DNA from: Acidisphaera sp.
GTDB taxonomy: Bacteria; Pseudomonadota; Alphaproteobacteria; Acetobacterales; Acetobacteraceae
Direction: 5' to 3'
NCBI GenBank assembly: GCA_019240395.1
Contig: JAFAYM010000208.1
Span: 1 to 63,419, forward strand
Length of the DNA stretch: 63,419 nt
Part shown: one piece after another, positions 1 to 8,505 of the stretch
How positions within the stretch are numbered: position 1 is the first letter of the stretch
Layout of the letters: each line of letters starts with the position of its first letter
Program-made: the position numbers and the translations under genes
The notes under the pieces: generated by a model
Databases searched by the model: none
The model's input: only the letters and a program-made list of their open reading frames with translations
Told to the model about the DNA's origin: nothing

Positions 1-132
1 CTTTGCGCACGCGTCTGGGACAGCTACGATGACATCGTGCAGGCGTGTCGGAATGCCTGGCTCTTCCTGATCAACGATCCCGACCGTATCCGATCTATCG
101 GCACCCGCAACTGGGCAACGGTCAGCCTCTAG
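1..132 (+). CDS. IS630-family transposase, C-terminal end (runs off the window)
   Basis: An open frame enters from the left edge and stops with TAG after 43 codons. The visible tail (DDIVQACRNAWLFL, then DPDRIRSIGTRNWATV) matches the conserved C-terminus of IS630-type DDE transposases, in which an ACxxAWxFxxxDPxRIxSI block precedes the stop. The catalytic DDE residues lie outside the window, so it cannot be said whether the element is intact. It sits downstream of the truncated amino-acid ABC operon, on the opposite strand, and is the likely cause of that operon's abrupt end. Confidence 0.8.
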   Translation, partial: LCARVWDSYDDIVQACRNAWLFLINDPDRIRSIGTRNWATVSL

Positions 133-431
133 GCCAGCTGGTATAAGTCGTCGGGGGACTATCCCTTGGTCATGCATCGAACGTTTGCCACATCAGGACG
201 TGAGACACATTCGTATACGACAATGATAACTTGCCCGGGTCGATGCCTCGGAAGCGTGTGGGCTGCCGAAGCGAAGAAGAGTACCGTGCGATTGAAACCC
301 TTACTCGCCTGCCTGCTACTCGCCTCATCAGCTGCCGCTAGAAAGGCGAACACCGCCCCAAGTTTGTGGCCGCTAACCGCAGCACCGATCCTGCAGCTGC
401 GTCCATCCTCTGTTCCTCTCTATTATGCGCT
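133..431. other. Gap between IS630 end and truncated ABC operon
   Basis: No convincing gene lies here. The sequence just after the transposase stop (ending in GGGGACTA) may be the outer terminal region of the IS630 element, but the second end is not visible so it cannot be confirmed. A perfect 10-bp palindrome, TCGTATACGA, lies at 211-220. It resembles the half-site seen upstream of the binding-protein gene near 3860. No ATP-binding-cassette motifs (Walker A, LSGGQ) appear in any frame, which matters because the ATPase gene of the adjacent operon would be expected here. Confidence 0.5.
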
Positions 432-1532
432 TTATCTGAGATAGGCGACATCGGCCCGACGCTCGAGGTAACTGCCGTATTGCGACAGCGAGTAGCAAAA
501 CCCGAAATAGATCAGCCCAACGACGAGGTAGACCTCGACGAAGGCAAGCGCCCATTGGCCCGTTCCGAGCGCTGCGGAAGCCGAAGCCGTCATATCGAAA
601 AACCCCACGAGTGCGACGTAGGAGGTATCCTTAAAGCAGGACACCACCTGGTTCATGGTCTGGGGAAGCACTATGCGGAAAACCTGCGGGAGGATGATTT
701 TAAGGTGGTATTGCCAGTACTTCATGCCGAGGCTGATCGCGGCTTCCACCTGGCCCTTTGCCACCGCCTGCAACCCGCCGCGGAAGTTCTCCGCCTGGTA
801 GCTCGCGAAAAACAAGGTGAAGCCCAGAATGACCCGGACCAGCTTGTCGCCACTCGCGTTCGGCAGCATCACCGGCAGCACGATGGCGACCGCGAACAGC
901 ACGGCCATCAGCGGAATCGAGCGCAGAAAATCTATCACTCCGCCGGCTGTCAGACGAAGCACCATAAATCTCGAGCGCCGGCACAGCGCCAGCAAGAGAG
1001 CCAGAGGCATCCCAAGGATCATGGCGGACGAAAACAGCAGGAACGTTAGCGCCAGCCCACCCCAATCGTCCGTGATCACGACGGGCATCCCCAGGAACCC
1101 GCCGGCCATCAGACCGAGGAACGTGACATACGCTGCAAGCCAGAGGACGGCCAGCCGGCGCGGCTGCCACAAGGCGGGAACGCAGCTCCCGATGCAGGTC
1201 AGCAGCATCACCATGCAGGCGAGTGAAGGACGCCATTGCTGATCGAAGGGGTAGAGACCGAAGAGGATAAGCCGGAAGCGCGCCGGCAACACCGCCCAGC
1301 ACGCCCCGCCTGCAGCCCTCTGGCATTCGGTAACGCTGCCTGCGTTCCAGACGCCGTCGAGGACGGCCCAATCGAAGGCCCGCACCAGCATGAACAGGAT
1401 GATGCCGAACAGTGCCAGTGACACGAATGCATTGAGCGGCGTGCTGCAATAGCGGGCGCGCAGCGTCAGCATTAGCTCCCAGACGGCGTACTCGGGAGGC
1501 GCGGGCGAACGCATGGGAGCGACGCTAACCAT
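432..1532 (-). CDS. aapM: Amino-acid ABC transporter permease, AapM-like
   Basis: Inner-membrane permease of a general L-amino-acid ABC importer (HisM/GlnP family). It has an N-terminal hydrophobic segment followed by a C-terminal permease domain with the cytoplasmic EAA loop that docks the ATPase (QVEAAISLGMKYW, followed by LPQVFRIVLPQ). About 366 residues fit AapM. I chose the ATG at 1532, which overlaps the end of the preceding permease gene by eight bases; the frame is open to 1577 and an ATG at 1514 is also possible. The next gene should be the ATPase AapP, but the operon stops here and a transposon remnant follows. Confidence 0.8.
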   Translation of the reverse strand: MVSVAPMRSPAPPEYAVWELMLTLRARYCSTPLNAFVSLALFGIILFMLVRAFDWAVLDGVWNAGSVTECQRAAGGACWAVLPARFRLILFGLYPFDQQWRPSLACMVMLLTCIGSCVPALWQPRRLAVLWLAAYVTFLGLMAGGFLGMPVVITDDWGGLALTFLLFSSAMILGMPLALLLALCRRSRFMVLRLTAGGVIDFLRSIPLMAVLFAVAIVLPVMLPNASGDKLVRVILGFTLFFASYQAENFRGGLQAVAKGQVEAAISLGMKYWQYHLKIILPQVFRIVLPQTMNQVVSCFKDTSYVALVGFFDMTASASAALGTGQWALAFVEVYLVVGLIYFGFCYSLSQYGSYLERRADVAYLR

Positions 1533-2760
1533 CGACCGTCCCGGGAATCTGCACGCGTCTGTTTGCGGCGTGCGCAACGAGCAGGATAGAGCAATTGAGC
1601 GCGACGTAGCACAGAACCATAGTGGCCAGTACCTCGACGGCGCGGCCAGTCAATAGCGTCGAATTGGAAGATACGGCGAACAGGTCCATGAATCCGACGA
1701 CGATGCCGATCGAGGTAATCTTCATGATGGTCACGCACTCACTGCCGAGTCCCGGCACGATGCTCACTAGCGCGAGCGGCAGGCGGATTTTCAGGAGGGT
1801 CAGCCATGCCGGCATGTTGAGCGCGCGAGCGGCATCGATCTGCTCGTGCGAGATTGCGTTGAACCCGCCACGAAAGATTTCGGCGATGAAGGCGCTGCGG
1901 TAGATGGTGATCGACACCAGCAGCGCCACGAATTCGCCAGGCACGCCCACTCCGCCGTTGAAGCCCAGGCCGGCCCTTGTGGCCCATTCGATGGTCGCCG
2001 CAGCCGGATGGTAACTGAACACGACTGCGAGCGTGGCGACCGCAAACACGAAAACCAGCACGAAGATCAGCCGGTGCAAGCGAGGGCCAGGGCGCGACGC
2101 CAACAGGCCGGCGCCGAACCCGACCACTGTTAACCCCAGCATGGCGGCGGCGGCGGGCGCGTCGACGAAGGACGGCATTTGGAGGCCCCTGTTCGAAAGG
2201 TAAAATGTGTCGAACAGGTCGAGGGACGAGCGGGTAGGTGGCAGGTGGAGCACAACCGCGTACCAGAACATGGCCTGCAGGATGACCGGCACGTTGCGGA
2301 TGGTGTTGACGTAAACGGCACCGAGGTCGGCGAGCAGTCCGTTCTTTGACAGGCGCGCCAGACCGACGAAGAGACCCACGAAAGTGGCCAGAACAATCGA
2401 TAGAAAGCCCACCAGAACGGTGTTGCCGATGCCAACGACAAAGGCCCACCAATACGGGTCGGAGGAGGAGTAAGGCAGTACCGAAAAGTCCATTCCCCAG
2501 TTGGTGGGCTGGGAGAGAAAGCTGAAATTCTTGCTTGTGATCGCCGCGCGAATGGCGAACACGACCGGAACAATCACCGCAACGAGGGCGCCGCCGCCCA
2601 GGGCGGTGCGCAGTGTCGGCCAAGGCAGCGGTCTCGCAACTTGAAGGTAAGGCGTTCCGATCTGTCGCCTCATCTTATTCGCGTCGACAGCCCGGTTCCG
2701 ACCGCAGCGGCGCCGTCGGAAACCAGACACTCGCTCCGCTGCCGTGTCGGGTTTTTGCAC
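1525..2760 (-). CDS. aapQ: Amino-acid ABC transporter permease, AapQ-like
   Basis: This is the first permease of the same importer, with several hydrophobic segments and a permease domain near the C-terminus. The EAA-type loop is present but degenerate: IDAARALNMPAW, where the family usually has a glycine after the alanine/leucine pair. It lies directly downstream of the binding-protein gene and overlaps the next permease. The frame opens with GTG at 2760, giving 411 residues with a basic, cysteine-containing leader unlike AapQ. An ATG at 2673 would put the first membrane segment about 20 residues in and may be the real start. Confidence 0.78.
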   Translation of the reverse strand: MQKPDTAAERVSGFRRRRCGRNRAVDANKMRRQIGTPYLQVARPLPWPTLRTALGGGALVAVIVPVVFAIRAAITSKNFSFLSQPTNWGMDFSVLPYSSSDPYWWAFVVGIGNTVLVGFLSIVLATFVGLFVGLARLSKNGLLADLGAVYVNTIRNVPVILQAMFWYAVVLHLPPTRSSLDLFDTFYLSNRGLQMPSFVDAPAAAAMLGLTVVGFGAGLLASRPGPRLHRLIFVLVFVFAVATLAVVFSYHPAAATIEWATRAGLGFNGGVGVPGEFVALLVSITIYRSAFIAEIFRGGFNAISHEQIDAARALNMPAWLTLLKIRLPLALVSIVPGLGSECVTIMKITSIGIVVGFMDLFAVSSNSTLLTGRAVEVLATMVLCYVALNCSILLVAHAANRRVQIPGTVDG

Positions 2761-2781
2761 CCATCATGGGCCGGTTCTTCA

Positions 2782-3819
2782 TCAATCGATGATCATCGGC
2801 ACAAACAGGCCCCCATTGCGGAAGAGGGAATTGACGCCGCGATCCAGTTTATAAGGCGAGTTCTTGCCAAGGCTCCGGTCATATATTTCGCCATAATTGC
2901 CCAGAGACTTGACTACGTTGTACGCCCAGCCGTCGCTGCTCAGCCCAAGGCGCTTACCCATTCCCGGTATCTTACCTAACAGCTTGGCTACGACAGGATT
3001 GGGCGGATTGTCGCGCATCTGATCGACATTAGCCTGTGTGACGCCATTATCTTCCGCAACCAAGAGGGCCTCGAACGTCCAATTGACCACATCAAGAAAG
3101 TGATCATCGTTCTCCTTAACGATGATGACCTCGGGCGCGAGAGTAATCACATCTGGCAAAATAACATTGTCATCCGGATTTGGCTGCGAAGAGCGCATTA
3201 CCGCGAGCGTCGGCCCCCAGTTCATCTCCGCGTCGCAGCGCTTGCTGGTGTACGCACCGAGTTCTTCCTCGCGCTTCTCGAATGTGAGCACTTTCGCATC
3301 AATCTTCTTGTCGCGTAAGAATGTATCGAGATAGCTCGCGTTATTCGTTCCTGCCGAGGTGCAAATTGTGCCTCCCTTGAGGCCCGCGGCATTGGTTAAA
3401 TTCAGATCCTTGTGCACCATCAGCTGGAAGGCACCGTAGAGGTATGGTATGCTGAGCTGGAATCCCAGATCTGTATCGCGACTCATCGTAGCATCATTCG
3501 TCTTCACCAATAGATCAACGTCGCCGGAGTCGAGACTGCTCCAGCGCTGCGCCCAGCTTATTGGGATGAATTTGGCCTTGTCGGGCGAACCGAGAATCGC
3601 TGTTGCGACTGCCCTGCAGATGTCGACGTCGAAGCCTTTCCATTGGCCTTTGTTATCGACTTCGGCGAAACCCAGGTTGCTGCCGTTGTGGCCGGCACAC
3701 AGCAACACGCCGCGGGCGACGATCTTTTCAACGGTTGGGCTGCTGCGGTCCTGGGCCGACGCGGCAGGGCCCAACAGGGATATCGCCAGCGCCACCGGCG
3801 CCAAAAAACCCAATTTCAT
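2782..3819 (-). CDS. aapJ: Amino-acid ABC transporter substrate-binding protein, AapJ-like
   Basis: Periplasmic binding protein of 345 residues with a clear Sec signal peptide cut near ASA-QD at residues 20-23. The WKGFDVDICRAVATAILG segment and the C-terminal GNYGEIYDRSLG block are typical of the AapJ/BztA group, which delivers L-amino acids to AapQM. It is the first gene of the minus-strand operon and is preceded by a possible operator at 3860-3877. The operon as it stands has a binding protein and two permeases but no ATPase, so transport would need an ATPase encoded elsewhere or may be lost. Confidence 0.85.
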   Translation of the reverse strand: MKLGFLAPVALAISLLGPAASAQDRSSPTVEKIVARGVLLCAGHNGSNLGFAEVDNKGQWKGFDVDICRAVATAILGSPDKAKFIPISWAQRWSSLDSGDVDLLVKTNDATMSRDTDLGFQLSIPYLYGAFQLMVHKDLNLTNAAGLKGGTICTSAGTNNASYLDTFLRDKKIDAKVLTFEKREEELGAYTSKRCDAEMNWGPTLAVMRSSQPNPDDNVILPDVITLAPEVIIVKENDDHFLDVVNWTFEALLVAEDNGVTQANVDQMRDNPPNPVVAKLLGKIPGMGKRLGLSSDGWAYNVVKSLGNYGEIYDRSLGKNSPYKLDRGVNSLFRNGGLFVPMIID

Positions 3820-3859
3820 GCCTTCCCTCCCCAGCTGAGTTGCAGTTGCCGCGCTCGCT

Positions 3860-3877
3860 CGTATACAACGGTGTACG
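3860..3877. promoter_or_regulatory. Candidate operator upstream of the AapJ-like gene
   Basis: An imperfect palindrome, CGTATAC-AACG-GTGTACG, has 7-bp arms with one mismatch and lies about 41 bases upstream of the binding-protein start. GTATAC-type half-sites are common for GntR-family repressors. No regulator gene is adjacent, so this is inference from symmetry and position only. Confidence 0.35.
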
Positions 3878-3908
3878 CTACACGGTTCAGTCTGCGTGTG
3901 TCAAACGG

Positions 3909-4085
3909 CTAATGCGACTTCTTGGTACCGACCCGATTCATGAGCCGGGTCCCCACGCCTTCCGAGCCGACCACCGCTGCGTTCGATGCAGGAGCACGCT
4001 TGCCGCCTCGAACAGGTATGTCCGCAGCAGCCGGTCACCCCACTTCGAGATCCGACCCGTCCGGCGCTGACACTGGTCGTGGTCT
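3909..4085 (-). pseudogene. IS110-family transposase, C-terminal remnant with frameshift
   Basis: The minus strand encodes RTGRISKWGDRLLRTYLFEA, then ASVLLHRTQRWSARKAWG. This is the conserved C-terminal region of IS110-type transposases (GRISKxGDxxxRxxLxEAA). The frame then shifts, and the expected continuation TRLMNRVGTKKSH follows in the next frame before a TAG at 3909. The N-terminal DEDD catalytic domain is absent. It is therefore a decayed fragment, lying between the amino-acid ABC operon and a recombinase remnant. Confidence 0.75.
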
Positions 4086-4190
4086 GATTGAGAGTGTTCG
4101 TGGCACACCCCCAGCCAAATAGGAATCGGCTTGCGAAACTGGCTTGCCGCGCATGGATGGCACGCGCACTGCTATGCCGTCAGCAGCAAA

Positions 4191-4660
4191 TCAAGACAGT
4201 TGCGTGTCCCCGCAACCACCTTCACCGAACGAGCGAACAACCGCGCTCACTCGTTGCGCTGTCTGCCCCAGCGGCCCGGCCAAGCGGTAGATCCAGCATC
4301 CCAGCGATCCCCCAATCAGATCCATCTCCAGCCCCTTGCCGCTTGGCTCAGGGTGCAGAACCACTGGCTCGATCAGGGCGCGGTCGCCAAGTGCCTCGTG
4401 CAAGCTGGCCACCTTGGCGCGGTAGATCTCGCTCAGGTTCGGGCCCCGGGGCAGGCTGTCGCTGCTCCGCGCTCAAGCGACCGGTTCCTGGCCTCGAACT
4501 CGTCCAGTTTCTCCTGAAGGCCGGGACACGCTGCCGGCTGCCTGACGTGGCGGCGGCCTTGACCTGAAGCCTGTTCCACTCCTCCGTGAAGTCGGCGACG
4601 AACGCCGCGACGGCTTCGGGCTGCATCAGCCGCGTCCGCAGCGCACCGAGGCAATGATAG
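4191..4660 (-). pseudogene. Serine site-specific recombinase, decayed C-terminal region
   Basis: Pieces of one protein can be read in three minus-strand frames. First comes LGALRTRLMQPEAVAAFVAD then FTEEWNRLQ (4570-4660), then PGLQEKLDEFEARNRSLE (near 4480-4540), then VASLHEALGDRALIEPVVLH and PSGKGLEMDLIGG (about 4300-4412). This order (coiled coil, then the terminal beta segment) is that of the C-terminal half of large serine recombinases related to DNA invertases. At least two frameshifts break it, and the catalytic resolvase domain is missing. The bases from about 4661 to 4837 show nothing I can identify. Confidence 0.7.
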
Positions 4661-4837
4661 GCCCTGAGTCATGGTGGACCACCAGGCCGGTTTCCCAGAA
4701 TCTTGTTCTTTGAGGGCAGCGCCATCACTCGATGAATGTACAAGGCCAGCCACGCGCAGCTCGCGGTTCTTGCTCGATGTAATCGACAGAAGCGCGTTGG
4801 CTTGCTCGCTGTATCGACGAGCGAGACCGACGATGCG

Positions 4838-6169
4838 TTACCTGTCAGCCCACACCAGGCGCCGCTCGAGCGCGTCGCGCGTCTTGTAGTATCCTCCGAC
4901 CACCGGCAGAAACCACGGCTTCCCGGTGTAGCCGGGACGCGCGGGGAATGGCAGCCCGTCGAAGCCGCACTGCTCGCGCGCGCCGGAGATGATCTTTTCC
5001 GCCACCTGACGTCCGAGATAGGACATCATGACGACACCGCTGCCTTGACATCCCGCGGCGTAATAAAGCCCATCGATCTCGCCCATATGCGGCAGCTTGT
5101 CGAAGGTGAAGCAGACCAGCCCTTTCCAGCAATGCGTCACCCGATACTCCTTCAGCACCGGCCAGACCTCCGTCATGAAGCGGTGCAGGATCGGCGTCGC
5201 TTCACGCTCGTCGATGTCGCGCCACCGGGCGCGGCCGGCGAAGATCATCCGGCGGCGATCGGGCGACAGCCGGAAGGCGAACAGCGAGCGCTTGGTGTCG
5301 CCGCACATCCGGTTGGTGGGCAGGATGAAGCGTGCCACATCCTCCGGCAGTTCCTCGGTCGCTGCCATGTAGGCGGTGACCGGCACCACCCGCCGGCGCA
5401 CGAACGGGCTGAGATGGGGATTGATCGCGCCGGTATAGGCGTTCGTCGCGACGAACACCTTCTCTGCCCGCAAATCGCCCTTGGCGGTGCGCAGGGTGAA
5501 GGCGCCGTGCCGTCCCTCGATCGCCCCCACCTCGGCGTTGCCGACGATGCGTCCGCCCGCCTGCTCGGCCAATCGCAAATAGGCACGGTGCAGCTTGGCC
5601 GGCTGCAATCCCCCGGACTCCTCGACGAGCAGCGCGCCGTAATAGAAGTCGCTGCCGATCTCGGAATGCTGCTCCTCACGCGGCAGCATGCGCGTGTGAT
5701 AGCCGAAATTCCGCCGTAGCTCTTCGCCGCGGGCGGCCTGCCGCTTGTAGGCGGCGGGGGTGTGCGCCCCGGTGAAGCGGCCCGAGTTGCTGTAATCGAC
5801 GGCTAGATTTTCGTCGGCGATGATCTGCTTGAACTCGATGAAGGAGTCGCGCGCGTTCTTGCGGATCCGGTCGGCCCGCTCGCGGCCGAGTCTCTGCTCG
5901 AGGTCGCCCGGGATCTTGAGACCGCCGCCGACCATGCCATGATTGCGCGTGCTCGCGCCATAGCCCGGCTCGCGCGCGTCGAGCACCGTCACGGCCAAGC
6001 CGTGGCGGCCCAGGATGCGCGCGGCGGACAGGGCGGCGTAGCCGCTGCCGATGATGGCGACGTCCGTGCGCTCCGGCAGCGTGTCGTGCGCCGCGACCGG
6101 CGGCACCTCGTCCCACCAATAGGGTCGGGCCTGCCACGCGGGGTGCCCGCTCGCAGGCGGCTCCGGCAT
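4838..6169 (-). CDS. FAD-dependent amine oxidase-like oxidoreductase (paralogue 1)
   Basis: A 443-residue DAO-family flavoprotein, related to gamma-glutamylputrescine and N-substituted amino-acid oxidases, expected to oxidise the C-N bond of an amine. A Rossmann FAD motif GSGYAA sits at residues 41-46; its third glycine is replaced by alanine. GASTRNHG follows at 71-78, where PuuB-type enzymes usually read GRNGG. A PYWWDE leader precedes the FAD domain, as in its three paralogues. It follows the binding-protein gene at 6186-7250 by 16 bases and is probably its cotranscribed partner. The substrate is not known; the Pot-type transporter nearby suggests a polyamine-like or other cationic amine. 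Confidence 0.75.
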   Translation of the reverse strand: MPEPPASGHPAWQARPYWWDEVPPVAAHDTLPERTDVAIIGSGYAALSAARILGRHGLAVTVLDAREPGYGASTRNHGMVGGGLKIPGDLEQRLGRERADRIRKNARDSFIEFKQIIADENLAVDYSNSGRFTGAHTPAAYKRQAARGEELRRNFGYHTRMLPREEQHSEIGSDFYYGALLVEESGGLQPAKLHRAYLRLAEQAGGRIVGNAEVGAIEGRHGAFTLRTAKGDLRAEKVFVATNAYTGAINPHLSPFVRRRVVPVTAYMAATEELPEDVARFILPTNRMCGDTKRSLFAFRLSPDRRRMIFAGRARWRDIDEREATPILHRFMTEVWPVLKEYRVTHCWKGLVCFTFDKLPHMGEIDGLYYAAGCQGSGVVMMSYLGRQVAEKIISGAREQCGFDGLPFPARPGYTGKPWFLPVVGGYYKTRDALERRLVWADR

Positions 6170-6185
6170 GGGGGTCAGCGCCGGG

Positions 6186-7250
6186 TCAGGCCGAGACCCA
6201 CCGGTTCCACCGCTCGAGCACGGCGGCGCGGTTCGCCTCGAGCCAGGCCGGGTCCATCTGGATGATCTTGCTGAAGGTTTCCGGGGAAGAGATCAGCTCC
6301 TGCTTCTCCTCCGAGCTCAACATGGCGGCCGCCTGCAGGTTCGGCGTCGCGTAGCCCATTTCGCGCGAGAAGGTGGCGTCGTGCTCGGGGCTGCCGATGT
6401 AGAAGTCGAGAAAGGCGCGCGCCGCCTTCGGATGTGGGCAGTCCTTGAGGATCGCCCAGGCGCCGAAATCAGCGAGCGTGTTCTCGTACGTCCAGGCCAG
6501 CGGGAAGCCGCCATGCTTCGTCGCGTAGGCGCGGCCGCTCCACATCAGCGACATGGCGATATCGCTGCCGCGCCACATCTGCTGGCTCTGGTCGCCGGTA
6601 TGCCACCACACCGCGATGTGCGGCTTGATCTGATCGAGCTTGCGGAAGGCGCGGTCGAGATCGAGTGGGAAGAGCTTGTCCGCCGGCACGCCGTCGGCGA
6701 TCAAGGCGGCAACGAGGTTGGCGAACGGACCGCCGCTGTTGGACAGAGCGCGGCGGCCGGGGAAGCCTTCGATGTCCCAGAAATCCTTCCAGCCCTGCGG
6801 CTTCCGCTCGGGGAAAGCCTGCGTGTTCCAGGCCATGACCTGCGCGCCCATCAGGTACAGCATGCCGTAGCGGCCGCAGGTGCCGGGCATCGCCGCCTTC
6901 GTGCTGGGGATGCCGGCGCAATCACCGAGGTCGACGAGCAGACGGGAAAGGTTGTCGAGTTCGGTGAATTGCGGGGAGATGATGTCCCACTCGACATGGC
7001 CGGCCTGCAGCATCGCCGCGGCCTTGGCCTGCATCTCGCTGTCAGAGGCGGCGACGGGGATGACGCGCACGCCGGTCGCCGCGGTGAACGGTTCGAAGAA
7101 GTTGCGCTTCAGCGCCGCCTCGAACACGCCGCCCGTGGTCCGGATCACCAGCGTGTCCTCGAGCGCCTCGGCATGGGCCGGGCGCGCGAATAGCGCGGCG
7201 GCGCCCAGCATCGCGGGCATTCCCAGGACAACACGTCGGTTCAGCCGCAT
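6186..7250 (-). CDS. PotD-type ABC substrate-binding protein (paralogue 1)
   Basis: Periplasmic solute-binding protein of 354 residues (extracellular binding family 1, spermidine/putrescine type). The N-terminus has a twin-arginine-like NRRVVLG followed by a hydrophobic stretch and AHA cleavage site. Blocks shared by all four paralogues here include FPLDLDRAFRKLD near residue 190, a WWHTGDQSQ segment, and a C-terminal LERWNRW. It is the first gene of a minus-strand operon with the oxidoreductase at 4838-6169. It is transcribed divergently from paralogue 2 across a promoter region containing the operator at 7340-7358. Confidence 0.82.
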   Translation of the reverse strand: MRLNRRVVLGMPAMLGAAALFARPAHAEALEDTLVIRTTGGVFEAALKRNFFEPFTAATGVRVIPVAASDSEMQAKAAAMLQAGHVEWDIISPQFTELDNLSRLLVDLGDCAGIPSTKAAMPGTCGRYGMLYLMGAQVMAWNTQAFPERKPQGWKDFWDIEGFPGRRALSNSGGPFANLVAALIADGVPADKLFPLDLDRAFRKLDQIKPHIAVWWHTGDQSQQMWRGSDIAMSLMWSGRAYATKHGGFPLAWTYENTLADFGAWAILKDCPHPKAARAFLDFYIGSPEHDATFSREMGYATPNLQAAAMLSSEEKQELISSPETFSKIIQMDPAWLEANRAAVLERWNRWVSA

Positions 7251-7339
7251 CGTATGTCCCCTGCCGTCGCGCCCGCGCAGGCGGCAGGGTAGGGGTACTC
7301 GCCAGGCAGGGCAATTCGAGCCCCTCGACGCGCGCGTAG

Positions 7340-7358
7340 TTGTCCGGCAACCTGATAA
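7340..7358. promoter_or_regulatory. 19-bp palindromic operator, copy 1 (candidate GntR/FadR site)
   Basis: TTGTCCGG-CAA-CCTGATAA is an inverted repeat with 8-bp arms and a 3-base centre. It lies between the divergent binding-protein genes, about 82 bases from the start at 7250 and 75 bases from the start at 7433. Two further copies of the same pattern lie at 16210-16228 and 16307-16325. The regulator is probably the FadR-type protein at 14222-14965, which belongs to the same gene set. Confidence 0.6.
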
Positions 7359-7432
7359 CTGCTGGCGTGGGACTCTATGCCGTGATTTGATGCGAAAACC
7401 TTCCGCGACCCCGAGCCGAGGAGCCGGACGAT

Positions 7433-8497
7433 ATGACCCTCTCCCGCCGCACCGTCCTTCTCGCCCCCGCCTTCATCGCCGCGACCTCGCTCGCTTCCGC
7501 CGCCCGGGCCGACGAGCTGGAGAGCACGGTGGTCATCCGTACCACCGGGGGCGTCTTCGAGGCGGCGCTGAAGCGCGACTTCTTCGAGCCGTTCACCAAA
7601 GCCACCGGCGTGCGCGTGATCCCCGTCGCCGCCTCGGCGGGAGAGATGCTGGCGAAGTCGCGGGCGATGCAGGAGTCGGGGCGGGTGGAATGGGACATCA
7701 TCTCCCCGCAATACGACGACCTGCCCAATCTCGCGCCGCTGCTGATGGATCTGGGCGATTGCACGTCCATCCCGAATATTTCCAGAGATGGTGTGCCCGG
7801 CACCTGCGGACGTTGGGGTGAGCTCTATCTGACAGGCGCGGAGCTGCTGGCCTTCAACCCGCAGGCCTTTCCGCAGCGCAAGCCGAGTTCATGGAACGAC
7901 TTCTACGATGTGGAGGTGTTCCCGGGCCGGCGGGCGCTGTCCAATACCGGCGTGCCGTGGGGCATGCTGATCCAGGCACTCTGCGCCGACGGCGTGCCGC
8001 GCGAGGCGTTGTTTCCGCTCGACCTCGATCGCGCGTTTCGCAAGCTCGACACAATCAAGCCGCATATCAGCGTCTGGTGGCGCACCGGCGACCAGAGCCA
8101 GGCGCTCATGCGCTCGGGCGACGTGGTGATGCAGACCATGTGGCTGGGCCGCGCCTACGCCTCGCGGCGGGCCGGCGTGCCCATCGAATGGACGTTCAAC
8201 CAGTCGGTCGCGGATTTCGGGGCCTGGGCGATCCTGAAGGGGGCGCCGCACCCGAACGCAGCCAAGGCCTTCCTGAACTTCTACATGGAGAACCCGGAGG
8301 CGCATACTGCCTTTGCCCGGGAGATGGGCTACACCACGTCCAGCCGTGACGGCCAGGCGCTGCTGAGCCCGGAGGACAAGGAGGGGCTGGTCGCCACCCC
8401 CGAAACATTCGCCAAGATCATCCATATCGATCCGGCATGGCTGGCCGCCAACCGCGCCCCGGCGCTCGAGCGCTGGAACCGCTGGCTCGCGGCGTGA
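7433..8497 (+). CDS. PotD-type ABC substrate-binding protein (paralogue 2)
   Basis: A 354-residue periplasmic binding protein very similar in layout to the one at 6186-7250. It has a SRRTVLLAP twin-arginine-like signal with an ARADE cleavage region, FPLDLDRAFRKLD, WWRTGDQSQ and the C-terminal LERWNRW. The ATG follows a GAGGAG ribosome site at a good distance. It is the only one of the four binding proteins encoded directly ahead of the ATPase and permease genes, so it is the most likely native partner of that transporter core. Confidence 0.85.
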   Translation: MTLSRRTVLLAPAFIAATSLASAARADELESTVVIRTTGGVFEAALKRDFFEPFTKATGVRVIPVAASAGEMLAKSRAMQESGRVEWDIISPQYDDLPNLAPLLMDLGDCTSIPNISRDGVPGTCGRWGELYLTGAELLAFNPQAFPQRKPSSWNDFYDVEVFPGRRALSNTGVPWGMLIQALCADGVPREALFPLDLDRAFRKLDTIKPHISVWWRTGDQSQALMRSGDVVMQTMWLGRAYASRRAGVPIEWTFNQSVADFGAWAILKGAPHPNAAKAFLNFYMENPEAHTAFAREMGYTTSSRDGQALLSPEDKEGLVATPETFAKIIHIDPAWLAANRAPALERWNRWLAA

Positions 8498-8505
8498 GCG
8501 GAGCG

